From JBEKSX01 sp049516635 (GTDB taxonomy: Bacteria; Bacteroidota; Ignavibacteria; Tepidaquicellales; OLB5): a stretch of DNA of 29,359 nt. Both the position numbers and the translations under genes were made by a program. Positions 23,491 to 29,359 of the stretch are shown here, piece after piece. The notes beneath the pieces were generated by a model. That model saw only the letters and a list, made by a program, of their open reading frames with translations. It was not told the origin of the DNA and made no database searches. The stretch is taken from the NCBI GenBank assembly GCA_049516635.1, contig JBEKSX010000035.1:1-29359 (forward strand). Direction: 5' to 3'. The first letter of the stretch is position 1; the number at the start of each line of letters is the position of its first letter.

Positions 23491-24474
23491 ATGAGAACGA
23501 GGATACTTATTACAGTCGGGGATATTAACGGGATAGGTCCTGAGATAATTTTAAAAGCATTGCGGAACCCCGTTATTTCGGGCAAATATGACATCACTGT
23601 GATCACCCCGCTGCGTGTGCAGGAGTATTACTACAGGAAACTTCATCTTAAGGGCGGCATGGAGAATTATAAGATCATCTCGATATGCGAGGGTAAAGCT
23701 AACGTAAATTTGGGTGAAATAACCGAAGAATCGGGATACATTTCGGGCTTTGCCGTTAAAACCGCTGTAGAACTGTGCTTAAAAAATAGGTATGATGCAA
23801 TTGTCACAGCCCCCATTTCTAAAAAAGCCCTTCACCTGGGCGGTTTCCTGTATGAAGGACACACTGAAATGCTTTCGGATCTCAGCGGTTCGAAACATAC
23901 GGCGATGATAATGCTGCATAAAAAAATGAACATTGGTTTTGCTTCTACTCACCCACCGCTGAAGAATGTTCCGAAGATACTTACAAAGAATTTGCTGAAA
24001 AATAAGATAAAGGTATGCATAAATGCAGCTAAAAATGACCTGGGCATCAAAAAACCCCGTATCGGAGTGCTATCCTTAAATCCGCATGCAGGTGAGAACG
24101 GACAGATAGGAGATGAAGAAATAAAAACCATTATACCTGTGATCGATGAATTAAATAAAGAATCCAATGGTGCCCAATTGAGCGGACCATATCCTTCCGA
24201 TTCATACTTTGCCGTTGGGAAGTATAAGGATTTCGACATGACGTTTGCCATGTACCACGATCAGGGTTTTATACCATTCAAGATGGTAGCAGGTTTTCAC
24301 GGAGTAAATTACACGTCGGGTTTGAGCTTTATAAGAACATCACCGGACCACGGTACGGCATTTGATATTGCTGGAAAGAATATTGCGGACGAATCCGGAA
24401 TGATAGAAGCGATCAGAACAGCCGATAAGTTATATAAAACAAGAGTTAAAAACATTAAGAGCGGAAAGAATTGA
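23491..24474 (+). CDS. pdxA: 4-hydroxythreonine-4-phosphate dehydrogenase
   Basis: A 327-residue PdxA. It oxidises 4-phosphohydroxy-L-threonine with NAD(P) in the DXP-dependent pyridoxal 5'-phosphate pathway, in the cytoplasm. Markers: ITVGDINGIGPEIILKAL at the N-terminus, VTAPISKKALHLGGFLYEGH then TEML (first metal His), LSLNPHAGENGQIGDEE, the MYHDQGFIPFKM motif (second His) and RTSPDHGTAFDIAGK (third His). The length is typical. No Shine-Dalgarno precedes the ATG; the promoter lies only 7 bases upstream. Its last codon region overlaps the start of an FtsE-like ATPase gene (TTGA), so the two are co-transcribed. A pdxJ partner is not in this window. Confidence 0.95.
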   Translation: MRTRILITVGDINGIGPEIILKALRNPVISGKYDITVITPLRVQEYYYRKLHLKGGMENYKIISICEGKANVNLGEITEESGYISGFAVKTAVELCLKNRYDAIVTAPISKKALHLGGFLYEGHTEMLSDLSGSKHTAMIMLHKKMNIGFASTHPPLKNVPKILTKNLLKNKIKVCINAAKNDLGIKKPRIGVLSLNPHAGENGQIGDEEIKTIIPVIDELNKESNGAQLSGPYPSDSYFAVGKYKDFDMTFAMYHDQGFIPFKMVAGFHGVNYTSGLSFIRTSPDHGTAFDIAGKNIADESGMIEAIRTADKLYKTRVKNIKSGKN

Positions 24475-25139
24475 TTTTTTTTAAGAACGTTTCATTTTCA
24501 TATCCTAAAAAGGAAATTTACAAAGACGTCAGCTTTACGATAGATAAAGGTGAATTCGTTTTCCTGATAGGGGAAAGCGGGATGGGAAAAACAACTCTGC
24601 TCAGGATGATAAATATGGAATTGTTTCCCGAAGAAGGTGAATTGATCGTTTCGGATTACAACAGCAAGACCATCAAGAAACCGGAGGTGCCGCTGCTCAG
24701 GAGGAAGATAGGTTTTGTGTTTCAGGATTTCAAGCTGCTGGATGACCGCAACGTATATGATAACGTTGCTCTTCCGCTATACCTTTCTGGGATAAAACCT
24801 GCACAGATAAAAAAGAAGGTATTCAACGTGTTAAATGAAGTAGGAGTGTTTGATTGCTACAAGAAGATGCCTGAAGAGCTATCAGGAGGAGAACAGCAAA
24901 GGGTTGCTATAGCAAGGGCTATTGTTAATGAGCCTTTCATTTTGATTGCCGATGAACCTACGGGCAATCTTGACCCTTTTGTTTCATTCGACATCATAAA
25001 ACTTCTTCTAAATATCAACTTCACAGGGACTGCCATACTTATAGCTACGCATAACTACGAAATTGTTAAAAAGCTCCGGAGCAAGAGGCTTCTCCAGATA
25101 AAAGACAAGAAAATTTTAGATGTGGTTATCAAAGATTAA
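24471..25139 (+). CDS. ftsE: FtsE-like ABC transporter ATP-binding protein
   Basis: A 222-residue ABC ATPase that best fits FtsE, which with membrane partner FtsX regulates peptidoglycan hydrolases at division. Opening MIFFKNVSFSYPKKEIYKDV resembles FtsE; Walker A GESGMGKTT, Q-loop FVFQDFKLL, DNVALPLYLSGI, signature LSGGEQQRVAIARA, Walker B ILIADEPTGNLD and the His of ATHNYE are all present, so it should be catalytically intact. The start is a TTG at 24471 that overlaps the pdxA stop (TTGA) and is preceded by GCGGAAAGAA. No ftsX follows: the next gene runs in the opposite direction. A LolD/MacB-type assignment cannot be excluded. Confidence 0.75.
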   Translation: MIFFKNVSFSYPKKEIYKDVSFTIDKGEFVFLIGESGMGKTTLLRMINMELFPEEGELIVSDYNSKTIKKPEVPLLRRKIGFVFQDFKLLDDRNVYDNVALPLYLSGIKPAQIKKKVFNVLNEVGVFDCYKKMPEELSGGEQQRVAIARAIVNEPFILIADEPTGNLDPFVSFDIIKLLLNINFTGTAILIATHNYEIVKKLRSKRLLQIKDKKILDVVIKD

Positions 25140-25172
25140 TGAAGTTAAGGTATATTATTCGTAGGTACTCTC

Positions 25173-26579
25173 TTAGCCACAGCGGGAGATAAGGAAGTGA
25201 AGTATCTTCTGCCAGTCCTTCTCAAAGTCGAATTCGAATTTGTCTGCTGGATTTACCTCAAATGCGATCCGGATCATCCGCATTCCTTCTTCTATGCGTC
25301 CTTCGATGAAATCTAATTTAGCTTTTACGTAATACGGTTCACACCAGTCAGGTCTGCTTTTCATCAGCCGGTTTATCTCGTATGAAGCAGCTGCATATTC
25401 TTCAGCTTCGATCAAAGTGTTGCAGAGATCCAGCTGTGCATTATAGTTGTAAGGGTCTGCTTTGAGAACGTGCCTGTAGCTCTGAAGAGATTCCCTCAAT
25501 TTGCCCAGGTTATATTCGGCATCGGCTTTAGCATACCAGAGTTCGGGGTTATCGCTGTGGAGTGCAAGGGCATAATTATAATCTTTCAACGCTTGCCTGT
25601 AATCTTCGAGCTGATAAAATGAATTTCCCCTGCCGAAATATGATTCATAATGTTTGGGGTCAAGCTGGATCACGCCGGTGAAGGAATCTATAGCTTCTCT
25701 ATAATATCCCATCTGCTCGTACGCATTTGCGAGGTTGTAGAGGGCATATACATCCCTCTTATTGTAATGTACAGCCAGTTTATAGCTGTCTATAGCCCGT
25801 GTAATGACACCCAGGCTTGCATAGGCGTTTCCTTTGTTATACCAGGCAGAAGCAAACTTGCTGTTGATTGAAAGAGCCGTTTCGTAGCTCTCTATAGCCG
25901 AGTAATATCTTCCCATCCTGCTTAATACGACCCCTCTATTATACCATGCATTGTAATTAAGAGGAGCAAGGTCTATATGTTTATCATAAGCGTTTAGGGC
26001 TTCGGGGAGCTGGTCCAAAAAATCGAAGCAGTAGCCGAGTTCGTAGTACGAGTCTTTATGATAAGAATCAAGCTCGATGATCTTTTCGAAATAGACAGCC
26101 GCTTCATCGAAAGCGTCCATCTTCTCAAGGATAAGGCCTTTGTTGAATAGAGCATCGATATTGTTTGCATCAAAGCTGATCACTTTTTCGAAACAGTCAA
26201 GTGCGGCTTCATGTTTACCGGAATTATCAAGTGTGATGCCTTTGTTCACGAGGGCTTCTTCATCGAATGGATTCAGTGAAATGGCTTTGTCGAAACATTC
26301 GAGTGCATTATCATAATCTCCCATGTTGTCATAAATTATTGCTTTTCTCTGCCATATTTCATTTGAATATGGAAAAAATTCCAGCAATGCATTGATGTAG
26401 TTGAGGGCTTTTTCCTGCTGATTTTTTTCAAGAAGATAATTTATCGCATCGTCTATTGTTTCAAGATCAAGATCGGGTATCGTATTCACACCCTTTAACA
26501 GTGCATTGATCAGTTCTTCTTTATCTTCTTTCTTCTCGTACGAATCGTCATCAAAGTCGATATCGTCGAAATAGCCCAT
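25173..26579 (-). CDS. Tetratricopeptide repeat protein
   Basis: A 468-residue protein made almost entirely of TPR units (about 11-12) from residue ~45 on: for example PYSNEIWQRKAIIYDNMGDY, NPFDEEALVNKGITLDNSGK, PLNYNAWYNRGVVLSRMGRY, DVYALYNLANAYEQMGYYRE, PKHYESYFGRGNSFYQLEDY. The N-terminus is very acidic (GYFDDIDFDDDSYEKKEDKE). There is no signal peptide or membrane segment, so it is probably a cytoplasmic scaffold or adaptor; partners are unknown. The start has a good Shine-Dalgarno (AAGGAGAATTA) and its own promoter 27 nt upstream. It converges on the ftsE-like gene with a 33-base gap. Confidence 0.9.
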   Translation of the reverse strand: MGYFDDIDFDDDSYEKKEDKEELINALLKGVNTIPDLDLETIDDAINYLLEKNQQEKALNYINALLEFFPYSNEIWQRKAIIYDNMGDYDNALECFDKAISLNPFDEEALVNKGITLDNSGKHEAALDCFEKVISFDANNIDALFNKGLILEKMDAFDEAAVYFEKIIELDSYHKDSYYELGYCFDFLDQLPEALNAYDKHIDLAPLNYNAWYNRGVVLSRMGRYYSAIESYETALSINSKFASAWYNKGNAYASLGVITRAIDSYKLAVHYNKRDVYALYNLANAYEQMGYYREAIDSFTGVIQLDPKHYESYFGRGNSFYQLEDYRQALKDYNYALALHSDNPELWYAKADAEYNLGKLRESLQSYRHVLKADPYNYNAQLDLCNTLIEAEEYAAASYEINRLMKSRPDWCEPYYVKAKLDFIEGRIEEGMRMIRIAFEVNPADKFEFDFEKDWQKILHFLISRCG

Positions 26580-26605
26580 ATTAATTCTCCTTATCCATTT
26601 GCTTT

Positions 26606-26634
26606 AATCTAAAATTTTTTTGTATATATGTCAA
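26606..26634 (-). promoter_or_regulatory. Predicted promoter of the TPR gene (TTGACA-17-TAGATT)
   Basis: On the - strand: TTGACA at 26634-26629, a 17-nt spacer, TAGATT at 26611-26606. It gives a short leader containing the AAGGAG ribosome binding site. Confidence 0.6.
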
Positions 26635-26637
26635 GAG

Positions 26638-26674
26638 ACTATTTCGAAGAATAGTATGTAAAAATTTTTACATA
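26638..26674. promoter_or_regulatory. Hairpin plus perfect 20-bp palindrome upstream of the TPR promoter
   Basis: ACTATT-TCGAAG-AATAGT (26638-26655) abuts the perfect palindrome TATGTAAAAATTTTTACATA (26655-26674). It lies just upstream of the -35 of the TPR gene and about 57 bases past the ccmB stop, so it could be an operator or a weak terminator. Confidence 0.4.
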
Positions 26675-26731
26675 AAGATTTGAGGCTAAAATCGATTTTT
26701 GGTATTGACAAGTGCAAGGTTAGGATGTACT

Positions 26732-27394
26732 TTAGTCATTCCAGACCAGGTCAAAAAGCAGAAACGAGGCTGTGAGGACAACTATCGTGTATGAGACGAG
26801 TATCTGGAATTCTGCGGAAACCTCCCCGAAACTGGTTCCTTCAAATGACATCCATGTTGCGTTGATAACTGTAAGTAATAGAGGCAGTAGAAGAGGAAAG
26901 GAAAGAACGGGATAGAGAGTCCCTTTAGAATTTGATTTGGAGATGAGAGCTGCAATGATGGTCATTACAGCGGTTAGACCGAAATTGCCTATTATAACAA
27001 CTGCTATGAATAAACCGGTGCTGTTCACAGTCATATCCATGGTTACAAGAAAAAGAAATACTACCACGAAGTTTATTATGAATGAAAGTGCTGAGTTGAA
27101 GATGAGTTTTCCCAGCAATACAGCTCTTGAGTTTGCTGTAAGCTTAAGTACAAATGATGTGCCTCTGTCTTCTTCGGCAACGAACACCCGCGAAAGTCCG
27201 CTTGAGTTGGAAAAGAAGATTATTATCCATAGCAGACCCGCTTGAAGCTCATTCGAAAGCTTCTCCTCACCAAGAGAGAATTTAATAATAGAAATGGTAA
27301 CGATGATGAACATAATAAGACCGTTTATCGAGTACCTTGTGCGTATCTCGGAACGGAAATCTTTCATGCATATTGCCAGTGCCTGTCTTAACAC
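26732..27394 (-). CDS. ccmB: Heme exporter permease CcmB
   Basis: A 220-residue permease with six predicted membrane segments. It fits CcmB of the cytochrome c maturation (System I) ABC complex, which with CcmA, CcmC and CcmD loads heme onto CcmE. Markers: N-terminal MLRQALAICMKDFRSEIRTR, GLLWIIIFFSNSSGLSRVFV, the conserved EEDRGT and later NFGLTAVMTIIAALISKSNS. Length matches the family. It follows ccmA by 6 bases. No ccmC, ccmD or ccmE gene is found downstream, where the next gene is the separately promoted TPR gene. Confidence 0.9.
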   Translation of the reverse strand: MLRQALAICMKDFRSEIRTRYSINGLIMFIIVTISIIKFSLGEEKLSNELQAGLLWIIIFFSNSSGLSRVFVAEEDRGTSFVLKLTANSRAVLLGKLIFNSALSFIINFVVVFLFLVTMDMTVNSTGLFIAVVIIGNFGLTAVMTIIAALISKSNSKGTLYPVLSFPLLLPLLLTVINATWMSFEGTSFGEVSAEFQILVSYTIVVLTASFLLFDLVWND

Positions 27395-27400
27395 AGTGAC

Positions 27401-28060
27401 CTAATGATTCTCCTTCCCGTTGGGTGGATTAAGGTTTATCTCTTTTTCACATAAAGAACGCTCATGCTCATCATTTGTAGCAATAATTAGTATGTTTTGA
27501 TTTTTATATTCTTCACAAAGCCGGTCTATTATTTCTACCCCTTGTGCATCAAGATTACTGGTAGGTTCATCGAGGAGCAATATCCGGGGTTGATGCATTA
27601 TGGCAAATGCAACCTTTAGTCTCTGTTTCATTCCGGATGAGTATATTTTCACGGGGTCATTTCTTCTATCATACAGACCCACTCTTTCCAGTTCATTACT
27701 TATGAGTTCTGCTGGGATACCTCTCACGCGGCTGACAAAATGGAGATTCTCATATCCCGTGAATTCATCGTAGAGGTTCAGGTAGGGCGATACCAATCCG
27801 ATGTACTTATAATACTCGCTCCGTTCGATCGGCTTATTGTCTATCTTAAAATCCACGCTGCCCGATGTTTGCACAAGAACGTTCGCCAGTATCTTGATAA
27901 GCGTCGATTTACCCGATCCGTTCCTTCCGGTGATAGCAAGCGAATCACGGTTAGATAGCGAAAAATTCAGGTCTTTGAAGATAGTCCTGCGGTCAAAATT
28001 TTTTTTAAGCTTGTTTATTTCCAGTGACAGTGGGAGGGGATTAATTGGTGTTTCAGCCAT
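27401..28060 (-). CDS. ccmA: Heme exporter ATPase CcmA
   Basis: A 219-residue ABC ATPase. Walker A GRNGSGKST (45-53), VSPYLNLYDEFTGYENL in the Q-loop region, signature YSSGMKQRLKVAFAI, Walker B ILLLDEPTSNLD and a terminal ATNDEHERSLCEKEI, where the usual switch His position reads Asn-Asp. The direct pairing with ccmB identifies it as the energising subunit of the cytochrome c maturation complex rather than a generic exporter ATPase. It starts 11 bases after the thioesterase gene, so it is probably in one operon with it and bamD. Confidence 0.85.
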   Translation of the reverse strand: MAETPINPLPLSLEINKLKKNFDRRTIFKDLNFSLSNRDSLAITGRNGSGKSTLIKILANVLVQTSGSVDFKIDNKPIERSEYYKYIGLVSPYLNLYDEFTGYENLHFVSRVRGIPAELISNELERVGLYDRRNDPVKIYSSGMKQRLKVAFAIMHQPRILLLDEPTSNLDAQGVEIIDRLCEEYKNQNILIIATNDEHERSLCEKEINLNPPNGKENH

Positions 28061-28071
28061 GCAAACCGTTT

Positions 28072-28560
28072 TTATCTTGGTGATTTATTGGGCTGATTGA
28101 TTGCTAGGCGTTGATTCCTCCGCTCGAGGGCTTCATTATAGCGTTTTTTCTCTTCGGGAGATTCCGGAATAACAGGAGGAACCATAGTCTTCTTACCGGT
28201 AACTTTATCCACCCCGACGAAAGTGAAGTAAGCACTGTTCGCGTGTTTAATTTCGCCTGTTTCAATATCTTCGGTTTCAACCCGCACCCCTACTTCCATA
28301 GATGTATTAAATGTCCTGTTTACTGACGCTTTCAACGTAACTATCTCTCCGAGCTTTATCGGTGTGTGGAAAGTAAGTTTATCGACAGCTGCGGTAACTG
28401 CTATGCGGTTGCAGTGCTTCGAAGCAGCTATAGCCGTTGCGATGTCCATCCAGTGCATCAGGCGTCCCCCCAGCAGGTTATTCATCACGTTAGTATCATT
28501 GGGCAATACCAGTTCTATCATGGTAACCTGTGAATCTTTTACAAATTTCTGTTCGGGCAT
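28072..28560 (-). CDS. Acyl-CoA thioesterase (hotdog fold, YciA/BFIT type)
   Basis: A 162-residue single-hotdog acyl-CoA thioesterase that hydrolyses acyl-CoA to free acid and CoA in the cytoplasm. Markers: LPNDTNVMNNLLGGRLMHWM followed by DIATAIAASKHC, where the N..GG..M.WMD pattern holds the catalytic Asp/Asn region, then VDKLTFHTPIKLGEIVTLKA, GVRVETEDIETGE and AYFTFVGVD. A charged C-terminal extension (PESPEEKKRYNEALERRNQR) is common in this subgroup. Chain-length preference cannot be read. It follows bamD by 13 bases and precedes ccmA by 11, so it is part of the right-end operon. Confidence 0.9.
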   Translation of the reverse strand: MPEQKFVKDSQVTMIELVLPNDTNVMNNLLGGRLMHWMDIATAIAASKHCNRIAVTAAVDKLTFHTPIKLGEIVTLKASVNRTFNTSMEVGVRVETEDIETGEIKHANSAYFTFVGVDKVTGKKTMVPPVIPESPEEKKRYNEALERRNQRLAINQPNKSPR

Positions 28561-28573
28561 GAGAGTTTTAATC

Positions 28574-29332
28574 TTATGAAAGAAGTTGTTTAAGTTTATC
28601 CGCAGACGATTTCAATTTACTGTTCGGGAAAAGTTTATAAAATTTGTCAAGTACTATTCCAGCTTCGCTGAATTTTTTTGCGTTAATCAATGCTTCAGCC
28701 TGTCCAAGCATTGCAGCTTCCGCCCAATCGGATTCTATATAGTTTTCACACACATTATTAAAATAAATGGCTGCGGACTTGTAATCGTCCATTTTCATGT
28801 AAAGCTCTGCTGTCCAGTAATCTTTGTAAGCAAGCTTGTTCCTCAATTCGTGTAATTTGCTTTCAGCGTCAGGTACATTCTTATCGCCGGGGTATGCATC
28901 TACAAATGATTGTAATTCGCTGATCGCATACATAGTATAATCCTGATCGAGGGGAAATTTGGGAGAAAGTTGATAATAGCATAGACCAAGCTTGTACCTT
29001 GCTTCGGAAATGAGCGGGCTGAGAGGATAGTTCTTAAGCATGGTTTCGAATTCATAAGCGGAAAGTATGTACTCTTTCTTGTAATAGTACGAGTCGCCCA
29101 GATAGTATTCTACCCGGTCTGAAATGTTTGTTCCGGGGAATTTTACTTTTATAAAGGAAAAGTCTTCTATGGCATCAAGGTATTCTTTATTATCATATTT
29201 TGCTTTTGCAATCCTGAAAGCTTGTTCGGGATCATCGGTATTTATATCTTTACCGGGGGTAGATGAACAACCGATGTACATTACTGAAAATACAGCAAAC
29301 AGCATGAGATTTATATAAAATAATTTTTTCAA
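28574..29332 (-). CDS. bamD: Outer membrane protein assembly factor BamD
   Basis: A 252-residue lipoprotein with a signal and lipobox (FSVMYIGC, Cys22). About five TPR-like helical repeats follow: AFRIAKAKYDNKEYLDAIED, VEYYLGDSYYYKKEYILSAY, ARYKLGLCYYQLSPKFPLDQ, the DYWTAELYMKMDDYKSAAIY repeat and AEALINAKKFSEAGIVLDKF. The LGLCYYQLSP and PLDQDYT segments and the length are typical of BamD, the essential partner of BamA in inserting beta-barrel proteins into the outer membrane, which the T9SS barrels of this organism would need. There is no strong Shine-Dalgarno. The 27 bases to the window edge show nothing else. Confidence 0.9.
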   Translation of the reverse strand: MKKLFYINLMLFAVFSVMYIGCSSTPGKDINTDDPEQAFRIAKAKYDNKEYLDAIEDFSFIKVKFPGTNISDRVEYYLGDSYYYKKEYILSAYEFETMLKNYPLSPLISEARYKLGLCYYQLSPKFPLDQDYTMYAISELQSFVDAYPGDKNVPDAESKLHELRNKLAYKDYWTAELYMKMDDYKSAAIYFNNVCENYIESDWAEAAMLGQAEALINAKKFSEAGIVLDKFYKLFPNSKLKSSADKLKQLLS

Positions 29333-29359
29333 TTTTTATCTTGTTCTGATTGTGAAAAA

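Overview
The window is bacterial and, apart from its first kilobase, looks like a member of the Ignavibacteria / Chlorobi-Bacteroidota (FCB) lineage. The evidence is a type IX secretion (T9SS) module, exported proteins ending in NYPNPF-type sorting domains, an AT-leaning base composition and BamD/CcmAB/TPR housekeeping genes. No rRNA, tRNA, CRISPR array or transposase gene was seen.

Positions 1 to about 1060 have much higher GC and carry a different style of gene: an unidentified partial reading frame, a DUF169 gene and the C-terminal piece of a 3-hydroxyisobutyryl-CoA hydrolase. That hydrolase and a glycosyltransferase family 9 gene running the other way are both cut at about 1055-1062. A chimeric assembly join is the simplest explanation; a recent recombination is the alternative.

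From 1061 to 10.65 kb on the + strand: the truncated glycosyltransferase, then porU (the T9SS sortase, split by an apparent one-base frameshift), porV, and a large exported M6-protease-like protein that has lost its zinc motif. A terminator at 10.68 kb closes this block. A membrane glycosyltransferase 2 and an eight-repeat SBBP beta-propeller with a T9SS sorting domain follow. The gaps at 11.9-12.4 and 14.1-14.9 kb are rich in palindromes, and one palindrome of the same style lies in frame inside the sorting domain of the SBBP protein.

From 20.6 down to 14.9 kb on the - strand is a tightly coupled operon: a lipoprotein with an amidohydrolase fold but lost metal ligands, prmC, dtd, a Rossmann/DUF2520 protein, an outer-membrane protein, a site-2 protease and a DUF1232 protein. 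Divergent from it at 20.8-25.1 kb (+) are an exported protein with a possible internal-thioester (TED/TQXA-like) motif, an M48/Ste24 protease, pdxA and an ftsE-like ATPase. The right end (- strand) holds a TPR protein with its own promoter and a bamD - acyl-CoA thioesterase - ccmA - ccmB operon.

Several intergenic regions share a promoter pattern close to TTGAnn, a 17-18 nt spacer, then TATATT. The observations most worth following are the thioester-like protein, the pseudo-amidohydrolase, the palindrome inside a sorting domain, and the chimeric left end.
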